Below are positions 33,756 through 44,831 of a DNA stretch of 64,000 bases, in pieces. Made by a program: the position numbers and the translations under genes. This DNA comes from Metridium senile (lineage: Eukaryota > Cnidaria > Anthozoa > Actiniaria > Metridiidae): the NCBI GenBank assembly GCA_949775045.1, contig OX459110.1:12805741-12869740 (forward strand), given 5' to 3'. The notes beneath the pieces are model-generated. The model was not told where the DNA came from. It saw nothing but the letters and a program-made list of their open reading frames with translations, and ran no database searches. Within the stretch, counting starts at the first letter, position 1, and every line of letters starts with the position of its first letter.

Positions 33756-34211
33756 ATTGATGATGATGTAGTGATGATGACAATGATGGTGATGATAATG
33801 GCAATGATGCCATTGATATGATAATATTGATGATGATGATAGTAATAATTATGATGATAATGGAAATAATGCTGATGATAGTGGTTTTATGGTGAATTAT
33901 TGTTATAACAAAGATAATTACCGTATGTTAAAGAAGAGGATGATGATATGTTTGTAATGATACTGATAATGATAATAACGTTGACATAACACTGCATACC
34001 GGCCCCTTTGCTTTGTCTGCCATTTTTTCATACTTTGTTATTTTCTACCATCTCTATTACTTTTTAAAATGTTGCAAAAATATTTTTTGCCTATAATTGT
34101 CAATGTTATTATCTGATTTAATAATGTGTGCTGTCATAATTCTGACTAATAGTTGATTTGATTTGATTTACTTTCAGATATGCTGCGGCACATGAACTAC
34201 CAATGGCATAA
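31094..34211 (+). CDS. DERA: Deoxyribose-phosphate aldolase (4 exons, 321 aa)
   Basis: Exons 31094-31496, 32413-32753, 33298-33485 and 34178-34211 join in frame to about 321 aa, against 318 in human DERA as I recall. The enzyme cleaves 2-deoxyribose-5-phosphate to glyceraldehyde-3-phosphate and acetaldehyde in deoxynucleoside catabolism (cytosol). Visible signatures are DLTTLSGDDT, PVASVAAGFPAG, ATEIDIVISRS (the aspartate helper), DFIKTSTGKE with the Schiff-base lysine, and GFKPAGGIRSAKD with the second catalytic lysine. It ends GRYAAAHELPMA. All catalytic positions are present. Introns 1 and 3 hold MITE relics and an ATT microsatellite. Confidence 0.96.
31853..31976. mobile_element. Relic of the GTGGTACCTCT MITE family, DERA intron 1
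   Basis: CCTCTATTAGGCAGCCACAA, ATACCTATTCTATACCTCT and CACTTTGGAAA match the intact element at 48597-48764, but both ends are damaged. Confidence 0.65.
32125..32276. mobile_element. Truncated copy of the GAGTGGTTTTC MITE, DERA intron 1
   Basis: Nearly identical to 54525-54672 (AGTAATAAAGTGTATTAATG through GGGTTAATGAAAACCACT) but lacking the left end. This indicates recent activity of the family. Confidence 0.7.
33605..33755. repeat. ATT microsatellite in DERA intron 3
   Basis: About 150 bp of almost pure ATT repeats, followed by GATGAT-rich sequence to about 33880. Open frames across it encode only homopolymers. Confidence 0.95.
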
Positions 34212-34789
34212 TGTTTTTTTACTATTTTTATTCATTAAACTATATCAATTTACTGGTGATGAACATTCTAGGAACAACAACTTGATAAAAAGTTGGAGTA
34301 TGGTTTCAGTTTAAAATTATCTAGGTATTTATTATATCAAAATGTGAGGAGCAACGGTCATCTAGTTACGCCAATGTAATCACAATAGGCAATGTACATG
34401 AGTGCAATTTTCTACAACAAAATTATTTAAAGCTTGATGGGGAACTATGTACATGTACTATTATATGTCAACTAATTAAAAATAAATCCCAAAATTAGTT
34501 TTTCTGTTTTCTTTTAAAAAATTACAAGCATTTCAACAACACATAGGTAAAACGTCAGAAAATTAATTTGTGACTTACTTTAACGGACATAAAATGCAAG
34601 TGCCAGGGCTCAGTTTCGCATCATGCTTTGGCGTTCATGCACATCACCTATTCAATGTCATCACTTACACCTGGTCTCAAAGCATCCAATTAGTTCTGTA
34701 TATTGTACTTGAATGTAATGTAATTTAAATTAAAAAAAACTACAACTTATTAATGTCTGTTTTATGTAATATTTATTTAAAAAATGAGC

Positions 34790-34870
34790 AGGAGTGTTTT
34801 ATCAAGTATAAAAACCAGAGGCGTAGCCAAGGTTTTTTCATACTTGATAAAACGCTTCCCTCGAGTTTTT
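34790..34870. mobile_element. Small hairpin element, GAGTGTTTTATCA type
   Basis: GAGTGTTTTATCAAGTATAA pairs with TACTTGATAAAACGCT. A second member lies at 52755-52840, where the arms read TGTTTTATCAGGATTTAAAA. Confidence 0.65.
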
Positions 34871-34929
34871 CAAATGGCTTAAAAGAATACTGATTACACA
34901 TATAAGAATACTGATTACACATATATTTA

Positions 34930-35240
34930 TAGAGGGCCTATTTTTGCCAATTTTAGAGGTCGGTTTTTGGTATTGTTGCAATTTTTGTGGCGGGTTACGG
35001 TTAGGGAGATACTGGTCGGTTGCGGAAAATTGCTGATTTTGCTGCTCGGTTTTCGGGTTTAATGCGCTTTAACATGCGGATTTCGGCTGAAAATATATGT
35101 TTAAATAAGATATCGTTCTGGCTGTTGATTTCAAAACGTATCTAAAATTTTCGCGATATTTTGCGGCGGTTAACGGAAAAACATAACGAAAAATAGCGGT
35201 TTTGCGGTATGACGAACCCCTATAATAGGCCCCCTTTATA
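34930..35240. mobile_element. Possible MITE with GGGCCTATT ends
   Basis: TATAGAGGGCCTATTTTTG at the left is imperfectly mirrored by TATAATAGGCCCCCTTTATA at the right, with repeated GGTTTTCGG/GCGGTT inside. Weak. 35241-36117 otherwise holds only diverged dispersed repeats sharing CAATATGGAATTTTTCCAAA (35622, 35874). Confidence 0.35.
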
Positions 35241-36117
35241 CCGAGACTGTTGATTATTAAGTGACAGCAGTTTTGTTTGATCATAATTCCTGATCTCCGC
35301 TTCGATGACCTACAATCAGTATGATCTGCGTTTTGTTCACATATACATGGTTGGAGTTTGTGTTGAAAGGCGCCATATCATCATTGTCTGTAGTGGATAT
35401 AATTACATGCTGTGTTTTTGTTCCATAAAGCCTACAAAATTATGCAAGTGTATGGTGTTACGGTGGTGTTTACTGTTATAAAATTATAAAAAAGAAATCG
35501 TATTGCATCAATATTTCTAAGAAAACAAAGAGAAAACAGAGAAACAAATGACGGTTTAGTTATTTGTTGCATGTTGCATACTAAGCCCTGAAATGAACTA
35601 CATGCAGCCAAACGTCACAGCAATATGGAATTTTTCCAAACAGACCTGGTCATGCAAGCAGGGTTTTTCAGCATATATGTATCCTGTGCTGATACCATTT
35701 ACATATGAAATATGTAACATAGTTCAAGCAGCAACAAGGGTGGATCAATATTTTTGTTCAGGGGTGTGCACCATTACGAAATGACATAATATATAAATAA
35801 CTTAAGAAAAAATATTTTCAGAATGTTGGTGATGCTTTATATGATTGTCTGAGTTCAGGGGTGGTGCGTACAACAATATGGAATTTTTCCAAACTTTGTC
35901 TGCAGGGTTTTCCAGCATATTTTATTCTGCGCTGATAGCTGAAGCAACATGTAACAAAACCCTTTGAACAGCTGTATCAATCTTGCTCTGAAAAAAGGTA
36001 AATGACTTACATCCGGTAAAAGTTCTCAGCCATTTCCGGTTGCACGAGTTAAACGTGTTTAATATGTCGAGTGTAATCGACCGCGCACAGTTCACTTGAG
36101 AACATTCGCCATTCATC

Positions 36118-38463
36118 ATGACATCGGACAAGGTTCTTCTGATAACTGCCGAAGTTGTAGGATGGGGATATTTCGTAGCATGGACGATATCATTCTTTCC
36201 TCAAATTTACGAAAACTTTCGACGAAGAAGCGTGGTTGGACTGTCTTTCGACATGGTTACCTACTTCATGCTGAGTTATATAACATACGGCATTTACAAC
36301 TCCGTTGTATACTTCGACGTTGACATTCAAAGACAAATTATCGGCCATTCAAAACAATCCAATCCTGTTAAACTTTGCGACTTCATATTTGCAGCTTTTG
36401 CGTTTCTTTGCCAAGTTACTATATGTGTTCAGTGCTTTGTCTTCGAACGTGGCAATCAGAAAATTCACATTTCGACCAAAGTGTTGTGCTCTTTAACACT
36501 TCTCGCCGCAGCCGTTTTGTTCGCTGTGGCTTATTTCAAGTGTATATCGTTGCTGTTTGTGCTGGAGTTTTGTGGTTACGTCAAAATGGTTGTTTCGTTT
36601 GGAACGGTAAGTTCATTTATTTAATTGAGTATATTCGTAGTTGCCGATGACAACTTTTTGCCGAAGGCGCTGAGCGAATAGCGACCAATAATAACCGAGA
36701 CAAAGTCGATTATTCACCAATATTTATTGAGCCTGAGGAAAATAATTGTCAATATTACTGATATTAATTTCAATCTTAAAAAAAAATATATATATATAAA
36801 AATAATTAATATCACTGAAAATATATAAAAATATAACATATTTACTTGTTATTTCTAAGGGCGTGCAAACACTGTAGATGATTATTGGGGGAAAACAACC
36901 TTATTAAAACCAATCAGCATGCACAATTTCCTATAATCGCATGCACATTGTTACGGTAACAATAATCATAAGGGGGCTTTCATTTATTAATGTATGGGGG
37001 AGGGGGGGTATCCAGCAATATTGGGGGTCACGTTATTTTTGGAAGCTATATAGGGGGTTGTTAATAATATTGTATGCAGTTTTATAGGGGTTTAGTAAAA
37101 ACAGGGGGAAAAATAGGGTGGGTTATGATGTTAATTTTGCCAACTAGGAAGGGGGGTTTGGTAATATTTGGAAAAGACACCAGATGATTTTGCCAACCCC
37201 CTTTGCACTAATAAATGAAAGCCCCCTAAACATGCTAAATCAGATTAATTAATTTCTTATGTCATTATATCCATACAGTATATACCTCAAATATGGCTCA
37301 ATTACATCCGCAAGTGTACTGAAGGCTACCACATTGGAGGTGTCCTCTTAGATTTCGCTGGCGGTGTCCTTAGTCTATTACAGATGGACATCTATAGTTT
37401 TATAGAGCACAGCAACAAACAGTTCACTGGCAATGTACCCAAGATGGCTCTAGCCATTGTTACTCTTATCTTCAACATCATTCTGATAACACAGCATTAT
37501 ATTTTGTATATGGGTAACACAATTCCTGAGTTACATCAGAAGACTGAGGATTCTGAGAGGCAAGGGTTGCTTGATGGTCAAGAAGGCATAGGTTATTCCT
37601 CCATTAACGCAGAAGCAATTCCGCAAGACAATAAGGTGAGGGGTGACACAGGGGTGCTCCTTCATATATACGCTTTCCAGGAAACTTAATTTGTCATCCA
37701 GTGAAGTGAAATCCTAGAAGCTACAATTATGTGCAAAATTGTTGGGACATTGTCACATTTTTATGAGCGTTTTTGTTTGAGTTTTAAAAAATATACAAAA
37801 TGTATCGATTTGATTTGCAAACCTCTCCCCCCCCCCCCCCCCTTAGTAATGCTGATTGGTCTTTCAAATGACAACTGTTTCACATTCCCACAATTCAACA
37901 TTGATACGGGGGAGAGGGGGAAATGGAAAAATGCATGATGTTGAAATATTTTTCATGTAAAAAAAACAGATAATGTCCCAAGGAATTTTGCACATGATTG
38001 TAGGAGTGCAGGGGATTTTAGGTAACCTAACTATTATATGTCTACTTTACTAAGAACACAGGGATTTCATGGCCACCAAATAGCCACACTTGGCAACTTT
38101 ACATTTAGAAATAACTAATTTGATCAAGAACGGTCAAATAAACATTTAGGGGGGAGGGCTGGGGATGTACTTCAAATTCACCAGGATTTAGGTGTTCCAC
38201 AAGATTCCTAAAATGGTTACCCTGTTTCTCACAGAAGAACTCAATTTTCCAAATTCAGTTATGTGGCTGTGACTATAAGAGGGTCCTGAAGGGGTAAAAT
38301 GGGAGCTGGGATTGGCCTTCTTTTTGACTGGGAAAATGGGATTGGATGCACTGGGACTGGGATTTACAAATAAAAGAACAATAGAAAATGGGAATGGGAT
38401 TGAAAACTTGAGCAAAACTGATGGGATTATGGCATTTTTGACTGGGATTTGGTCCATATATAC

Positions 38464-38494
<31 letters not shown>

Positions 38495-38899
38495 AAGAAA
38501 GAAAGAAAGAAAAACCCAAATGTGACAAGAACTAAACTCAAAAATTGTGAAATTGGCACCTGTTAATTACAAGAAACTAAATCATACACCCCAACCCAGC
38601 TCCAAATACTCCCTGGTACTCAGTTTTCATGGCACAGTCAACTGTTGTTGCTATAGGATTGTCTTACTCATGCTTTCAGCTAATTAACCAGCTCACTGAT
38701 CGACATGGAAAGGCTGCTAACAATGACCTGGACATCCTTTTTCTGACAATCAGTCAGTGTGACCCGAAATCTCAGAATTACATTTCTAAAGATACTGTAT
38801 TGACGAAGTATATTCAACCCTGAAATGAAACCAACACACAACAATATTTTTAAATTTGATGTTTTTTCTTTCTTGTAGGAAAAGAACACCAAAGTGTGA
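36118..38899 (+). CDS. Cystinosin-like PQ-loop transporter B (3 exons, 288 aa)
   Basis: Exons 36118-36606 and 37279-37635 are clear. I add a short last exon 38879-38899 because AAG|GTGAGG at 37635 joins in frame to TTCTTGTAG|GAAAAG and a stop; reading through would end at 37689 instead. PQ-loops are SFFPQIYENF (28-29) and YIPQIWLNY (166-167); the cystinosin Asp is 188 in LLDFAGG. The tail has EGIGYSSI, a G-YxxPhi motif like the lysosomal GYDQL signal of cystinosin. The predicted role is lysosomal cystine/H+ export. It lacks the luminal N-terminal domain. It is clearly diverged from copy A, so this is an old duplication. Confidence 0.88.
36972..37226. mobile_element. Harbinger-like MITE in CTNS-like B intron 1
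   Basis: GGGGGCTTTCATTTATTA is mirrored by ATAAATGAAAGCCCCC. TAA flanks both ends (36969-36971 and 37227-37229), as expected for PIF/Harbinger (TWA) integration. A sister copy of equal length lies at 56410-56666. Confidence 0.8.
37721..38003. mobile_element. MITE with CTACAATTATGTGCAAAAT ends
   Basis: The left terminus and the right TTTTGCACATGATTGTAG are inverse complements. The interior has a C tract and CTGATTGGTCTTTCAAATGA. It closely matches 42376-42645. It lies in CTNS-like B intron 2 as modelled. Confidence 0.8.
38294..38520. repeat. GGGATT-rich simple repeat and poly-C/poly-A tract
   Basis: TGGGATTGG-like motifs recur irregularly between 38294 and 38450, followed by a C21-type tract (about 38464-38484) and an A/GAAA run. 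No coding support. Confidence 0.75.
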
Positions 38900-39009
38900 A
38901 TGCCTAATACACAAGATAATAACTGACTAACATCTTTTTTTAAAACAGTTTTATATACTGTTATAAAAATATACAGTTTTTTCTTCAAAAACTTGCTATG
39001 CATCATTAA

Positions 39010-39720
39010 GGTTACAGTCCACGTTCGCGGTGTGCTTTCACATGCTCTCGGTTAAAAGTATGTTTACCGTGTCATTTTACAATAATAATAGACATATTAT
39101 ATATCATTTTAAAGCTTATATAACAGAGAATAAGACTGTGTATGTTTTGTTATATACAAAAAATTTCTGTAAGGTATGCTCTTCGAAAAACCTCAAAATT
39201 AACCGCCTTCAATGCGAGTTGTTTAAAAAAGTATAAGTCAAAAAGTTCATACTGCTTTGCCGTCATTTCTTCGTTATGTCAATCAACACATATTGGTCTT
39301 CAAAACCGTGTCCAGTTTTTTTGATAAAATGCTTAGTTTTAGAGTTATGGCGCATTTTGTTATTTAACTTGAAGTTTTAACAATGAGTCGACTTTGAAAC
39401 ACATTTATTCAAGAACGAAGCATTTTATCAAAAAAACTGGACACGGTTTTGAACACATGTATGTGCTGATTGACATAATGCAGAAATGACGGCAAAGTAG
39501 TAGGAACTTTTGGACTTATACTTTTTTTAATGAAAGCGCTCGATTTTGAGGTTTTTCGAGGAGCATTGGTTAAAGATATTATTTTTCTTAAAAAAACTTA
39601 CATAGTCTTATTCTCTGTTATATAAGCTTTAAAATGATATATACTTTGTCTATCTTTATTGTTAAGTGACGCGCTAAACAATTTTTAACTGAGAGCACCC
39701 CGCGAACGTGGACGGTAACC
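39010..39720. mobile_element. 711-bp near-complete palindrome flanked by TTAA
   Basis: GGTTACAGTCCACGTTCGCG at the left is mirrored by CGCGAACGTGGACGGTAACC at the right, and complementarity continues through most of both halves (for example AACCGTGTCCAGTTTTTTTG and its inverse). TTAA flanks both ends (39006-39009 and 39721-39724). It sits between the inferred CTNS-like B stop (38899) and an AATAAA at 39782. TTAA targeting suggests piggyBac- or Kolobok-type mobilisation. Confidence 0.85.
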
Positions 39721-39781
39721 TTAAGGTACCTCAGGTTATATTCTGGTATTAAATTAAAAGATTGCCGAATCTACTATTTTC

Positions 39782-39787
39782 AATAAA
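39782..39787 (+). terminator. Candidate poly(A) signal for CTNS-like B
   Basis: AATAAA overlapping AATAAACTATT lies 880 bp after the modelled stop. No closer canonical hexamer was noted. Its use is inferred. Confidence 0.35.
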
Positions 39788-40092
39788 TAAACTATTATTT
39801 CTGAACTGTTTGCTTCAGTGCCTTGGAAATGCAAAAAAAAACCCTGTTTATATATATATATATATTTAGCAAATAAATTATTTGTTACATTGTCATTAAT
39901 GTTGATTTTCTGTGTGTCTTTTCTCATTCACTTGTTTATTTATTTAGTTGTTTATTTAAGCGTCATTTATTTATTTATTTGTGTGACATCAACTGAAATA
40001 GTAATTTACCTAATGTAGACGATGTGAACTATTCAACGGTTTGACTAAATGCACTCAACTATTATAATTTTGATGGAAACTAGCAAGTAAAC

Positions 40093-40237
40093 TAGAGTAC
40101 AAACACTAAAAGTGTGCAACATAAATACCACTAAATACTGCTGAATTATGCAAATTCTTTTGTTCTCTATTGTTTAATCAACACTATTTAGTGGTAAATA
40201 GTACAAAGTATTGCACACTTTTAGTGTTTGTACTCTA
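40093..40237. mobile_element. GAGTACAAACAC MITE, copy 1
   Basis: GAGTACAAACACTAAAAGTG is mirrored by CACTTTTAGTGTTTGTACTC and bounded by TA on each side. It is inserted within a fragment of the 94-bp dispersed repeat (GGAAACTAGCAAGTAAACTA, 40076). Sister copies are at 46498-46634 and 53188-53333. Confidence 0.85.
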
Positions 40238-40836
40238 TTATTACTAAACAGTGTATGTATGAATATAACTGTAAACTTATTATTAGTTTATTAATCCACT
40301 ATTATTAATTTTATCTAAATTCTACTGTAACCGTCTTCACTGTTTACTAATTATCAAATAATCTTTTAGGTGCAAGAGTAATTTACTTAACCCTTTGGGT
40401 TGTCTCTCTTACACCCTCCACTTGATTTAGCTTATCTTTGTATTTGTATATACTACTTTTGTATGTTGAAAACAAATAAACCTTTAAACCTTTATTCATT
40501 CCAAATAAGGGCATAGAGTAAAACTACGATTATGCATATTAATGACGAGCCGACAGGTGTAAGACTTGTTTTATTCAATAATTCGTGACACAAATGATAA
40601 AAGAACAAAACTTGTTCCGTTTCATCCATAGTAACCTAATGTTATACGGGAGATCCTCTATACTAGAACAACGCTAAAAAGATCAAAATAATTATCCAAA
40701 AGATGTATTCTATTGAAGCGAAAAAAATGGACAAATGACGAACGGGAAATCATGAGGAAGGCTTCTTAGAAACTTTTCTAGCGATATTTTTGCCCTAATT
40801 AAAAATAATACAAAGCGGAACGAAAGATAACTTTAA

Positions 40837-41508
40837 ATGTATATTTACGAAAACGAGAAAACGTGGGAAAATGGTCAACGCGAGAAACGTTTCGAAGATT
40901 TGGCGCTTAAAAGAGCGTTAACTGAATGGAAGCAAGATGTTTATCCAAGGCCACAAGCTAGACGACCAACGACTTCGAGAGAATCAACCACATTGTTTAC
41001 AAAAAGGAGAGATTTTCTGAAAGGATTAAAGAGAGAGACACCAGATGTACACTACCGACAATTTCCCTCGCCTGAGTTTAAACCGGGAAGGTTCTATTTC
41101 TATCCGTGCGGAGTCAGTCCTAGGAATTACAACGAGAGGAGAATTGGATTTCAAACACAGACCGCGTCTCCAGGCAACCAGCTCTGCATCAAAATGAAGA
41201 GGAAAATATTCTGCGAGGTGTTACAAGAGGATAAACTTTGTCTAGATTGCAATAGCCGTAGTGTAAGGGGGGACTTTAACCAAGAAATCAAAAGAGAATT
41301 TCCTTATTTGGAATACGACCGGGTAAAAAGACCCTACGGTTTTTGCCCACGGGCTATACGACTCACCGAGCCTCTACCGGCCTCTCGGGATAGTACGGTT
41401 TTATGGCATCACAACTGTGATTGTTCAAGGACAAAAAGTGCAGTATTACCCGATATCAATCAGGCAAACATTAACGGATGGCTTGGTATAAAAGCCTGTA
41501 CTATGTAG
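40837..41508 (+). CDS. Unrecognised basic protein (single exon, 223 aa)
   Basis: A 223-codon frame is preceded immediately by an in-frame TAA and followed 62 nt later by AATAAA (41570), so it looks like a complete intronless ORF. The product is Arg/Lys-rich with charged N-terminal helices (EKRFEDLALKRALTEWKQDV), a Pro/Tyr-rich centre (FKPGRFYFYPCGVSPRNY) and about ten cysteines, including CLDC and CDC. I do not recognise the family. The style resembles ciliary or sperm-axoneme microtubule proteins, which is a guess. No signal peptide or membrane segment. Confidence 0.6.
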   Translation: MYIYENEKTWENGQREKRFEDLALKRALTEWKQDVYPRPQARRPTTSRESTTLFTKRRDFLKGLKRETPDVHYRQFPSPEFKPGRFYFYPCGVSPRNYNERRIGFQTQTASPGNQLCIKMKRKIFCEVLQEDKLCLDCNSRSVRGDFNQEIKREFPYLEYDRVKRPYGFCPRAIRLTEPLPASRDSTVLWHHNCDCSRTKSAVLPDINQANINGWLGIKACTM

Positions 41509-41654
41509 TGATATGTCTGTTGTGGAGTGAACTCTACGGTCATTATCTGTGCTGGCGCTACTGCAGTGGAATAAAAGCACAAACTCCTTAGTCTTCCAGT
41601 CCATACAATTAAATCAAATTGCTACATGACTATGCATGGACATTGTTGATGATT

Positions 41655-41815
41655 ACTTTTTGCAGTGTTGCGGTGAAAAAATTCCCAAAGTGTGTTGGTG
41701 CGGTGATACAAATGCCTTCGGTGTCAGTGTTTGTTTTTCCAAAGCTGCGGTGTGCGGTAAATTTTAAAGCTGTGGTGTTCGTAGTGTTTGGTGAGAGATA
41801 TTGTTTTTGCGGTTT
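41655..41815. repeat. Dispersed GTTGCGGTG repeat
   Basis: CAAATGCCTTCGGTGTCAGTG, cut here as CAAATGCCTTCGG and GTGTTTGGTGAGAGATATTG, recurs at 60437-60612 in the same orientation and partly, inverted, at 59283-59376. It is noncoding. 41979-42375 otherwise shows nothing recognisable. Confidence 0.6.
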
Positions 41816-42375
41816 TGACGGTCCCCCATTTCCCCCTCCAATTAGGGACGACCATTTGATATTTGATTGGAGGGGGGTGGACCAATGTCTGTCCTGTGTT
41901 GGGTTTCCTGTGTTGGGACTTGCTTCAAATATTGCTCCCATTTTTCTCGACTACTATTTCACCATAGAAAACCCGTGATTAAGAAACAGAGGAACTAACA
42001 GTCTCTTTAATTTTGCAGTTTTCTACGCCATCTTGAAAGGTGCCTCAGTTTGCATTATTAAAAGTGAGAAATGTTTTTCCAACGTCTTGGTGGACAGGAT
42101 ATTTTTTTTTTTCCTTCTCAATGCTCTGCAGGATCTTTAGTTCTATACTTTGCAACATATTTTTTCTCCTCTTACAATAGTGCAGGAAATGTTTTTCAAA
42201 ATCCACTTTTATGTTTACAACTATGCCCATAGTGCCTTTCAGTCCTTTCCATCTTGGTTCTTGGTGTGTCTGATGTACCTCCGTTCGACAACCTTTTCCA
42301 ACATACACACTTATAACTTTATAATCAACCCTATATTAGTATTTATTGTATTTTCTTTCACAGGTCTCTATTAAA

Positions 42376-42645
42376 CTACAACCATGTGCAAAATTGTTGA
42401 GACATTGTTACATTTTTATAAGCGTTTTTGTTTGAGTTTTAAAAAATATACAAAATGTATCAATTTGATTTGCGAACCACCTTCCCCCCTGAGCAATGTT
42501 GATTGGTCTTTCAAATGACAACTGTTTCATATTCCCAAAACTAAACATTGATACGGGGGAGAGGGGCGAAATGAAAAAATGATGTTGAAACATTTTTCAT
42601 GTAAAAACCAGATAATGTCCCAAGATATTTTGCAAATGATTGTAG
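42376..42645. mobile_element. Second MITE with CTACAAcCATGTGCAAAAT ends
   Basis: Nearly collinear with 37721-38003 but with a shorter C tract. Terminal inverted repeats are intact on both sides. Confidence 0.8.
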
Positions 42646-42714
42646 CTACGTTAATTAGAAGCCCTGTATAAAGATCAGTGAAAAGAAAAGAAAAAGAAAA
42701 CTAATGAAATATTC

Positions 42715-42900
42715 ATGGCAACTAGCGAGTAAACTAGTATAGGCTGTGTCGGTGTTTGATATAAACGATAGGTAATATAATGAAATTTGTAACACCGTAA
42801 GAAAATGATAACTTAACTTTACTATACTATTAGTATAGTTAAGTCAACATTTTTTACGGTACGTGTTACAAATTTCATATATTACCTATAACGAAATATT
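42715..42900. mobile_element. Short palindromic member of the 94-bp repeat family
   Basis: GGCAACTAGCGAGTAAACTA..TTACCTATA is arranged as two inverted partial modules meeting near ACTATACTATTAGTATAGT. It lacks the central GACGTTTCGAGC block. 42901-43640 shows no recognised feature. Confidence 0.6.
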
Positions 42901-43646
42901 CTATAACTGTCCAAGAAATAGAGTGCTTGTAAACATCTGCAGAACATATAAAGTACAATTCTTTGTTGTTACATTACAACCCCGTGGCCTTTTTTAATAG
43001 ATTGGAGAGTCGATATCGACTGAGTACATTTCTTGTTTTGATTTGTAGACAGTATTTCATTACCTATGCACCGTTCTCACAATAGCCCTGTCACATTAGG
43101 GGATTACGCTATTATATTGAAATTCAATTAATCCTCACAAAATTAATTGAAGATCAATCACCATGGAAGTTCGTTTGTATTCAGGATAAACCCAACACAT
43201 CGAACCAACAGTGATAAGGTTTTGCTGTTAACGCGATGCAAGGATATTCCAGCGTTTTGATGTGAAGGAAACGTTGCTGCTGAATGGCCCATAGAGGGAA
43301 GGAGTGCCGATGTTACCAGTCAAAGAATAAGAACGTTTGGAGGCCAAATAACTCTATTGTTGATTATAGGTAAGATTGAGTTAGATTTTCAGCCACGTCT
43401 TCTTGATAAGGATGTTACTCCGTGTGCTCGGCTTTCGTACATTTTACCATCTAGCCGTATAGGTTATAGACATAAGGAAGTGAGATGAGGCTGTATTAAA
43501 AAACTGCATATGGTCATGGCCAACAGTATGTAGGCTTCCATTGAATATATAGTATATTACATGTACACTTCTTACATAAAAGAGCCGCTGAGCACGTATC
43601 AATCCCTGGCCATAACCACCCTCCGTGACTGGCCGTTCATACTATA

Positions 43647-43790
43647 GAGCGGTTTTCGTATGACTGTGAAAAAGGCACAGTCACCGCACGGCACGGATAC
43701 GGCAGAAAATTCGAACGTTTTTATAGAAACCACGGCAGTGACGCAGTGACGGCACTGCACGTCCGTTTCACAGTCATACGAAAACCGCTC
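43647..43790. mobile_element. GAGCGGTTTTCG MITE, 144 bp
   Basis: GAGCGGTTTTCGTATGACTG is exactly mirrored at the right end, with TA on both sides (43645-43646 and 43791-43792). The interior is CACGGCA/GCACGG rich. 43793-44830 otherwise holds no feature I can support. Confidence 0.85.
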
Positions 43791-44831
43791 TATGTATGTA
43801 TAACACACACCACACCACCTAACCTGCTATGGGGGTACCAAAATGAAACGCTGAGAATGCAACACATACTCTGGTCTGTCCATGACCAGACTGGCTCATA
43901 CAGCACACTATACGTATACACTAGTTAACGGAGGTAAAAGAACCACCGAAAAAAATATCAAATCAAGCTGTAACTACCTTGCTAAGCGGCCTGCAAAACT
44001 GAATGCTGGTACTTCTATAGCACCTTAATTATATGAAATTAAAAATGAAATTAAAATGCGCTGAATTCTAGAACCGGTTGGTGATTAGTTTACGTATAAA
44101 GAATGTACAAAGTGATCTATATATGAATCAGTTTTGTGCATGAGTGGAATCGCTTCAAATACTGCAGCACACGGCAGTTAAAAAACCTAGAGGTTTCCAG
44201 GAAGATCAAGGTTTTTTTAATTAACACCAAGCTTTTCACGCTCGTTCAATCTGGTACATGTAAGAAAACATGTTTAGTTAACAAATTAAATTAAATATTT
44301 CACAGACAGGACAACTTCTCGTTTTCGCAAAGGTCAAAGATTTTGGAAAACCTTTACTGTCGGAACAAAATAATTCAAAAACCACAACCGCGCGTTATAA
44401 CTCATGTTTGTATTTCTATATATACTAACTTTAGTTTGTGTACAATTTTATTTTATACAATTTTATTGTTGAATGTCTGTATTGTATTGGTCCTTTGTTC
44501 TGTATAGCTGCGTTGATTGTGTCATGCTTGTGTGATACTATTGTGCGCACAACTCACGTTGGATCTATCAAACAAAAGGTCTTGAGTAATGAAGGTCCTT
44601 ACAATCTGATTCATCAATCTCATAGAGAACATGGAGGTTATTGTCGAGATATCAGAGATTGGCACACATGAACTATAATAATTGAGGTGCTTCCATGCAA
44701 TCACCATGACCAACATGGAGGTTATTGTTGAGATATTATAAGTACAAGTTTTATATACTAAATATTTTCAGTTAATGATAATGCATTTATATAGTTGTTG
44801 GTAACTGTTTTATTGTTCTTTCCACATGCAG

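Noticed and set aside
33463..33813. Poly-Asn frame in DERA intron 3
   Set aside because: ATT microsatellite read on the minus strand, inside a clear intron.
38312..38566. Frames across the GGGATT/poly-C tract
   Set aside because: Simple-sequence DNA inside the inferred last intron of CTNS-like B.
41619..41978. 119-aa plus-strand frame rich in Val/Phe
   Set aside because: It covers a dispersed repeat also found at 60437-60612, where the frame is not conserved.
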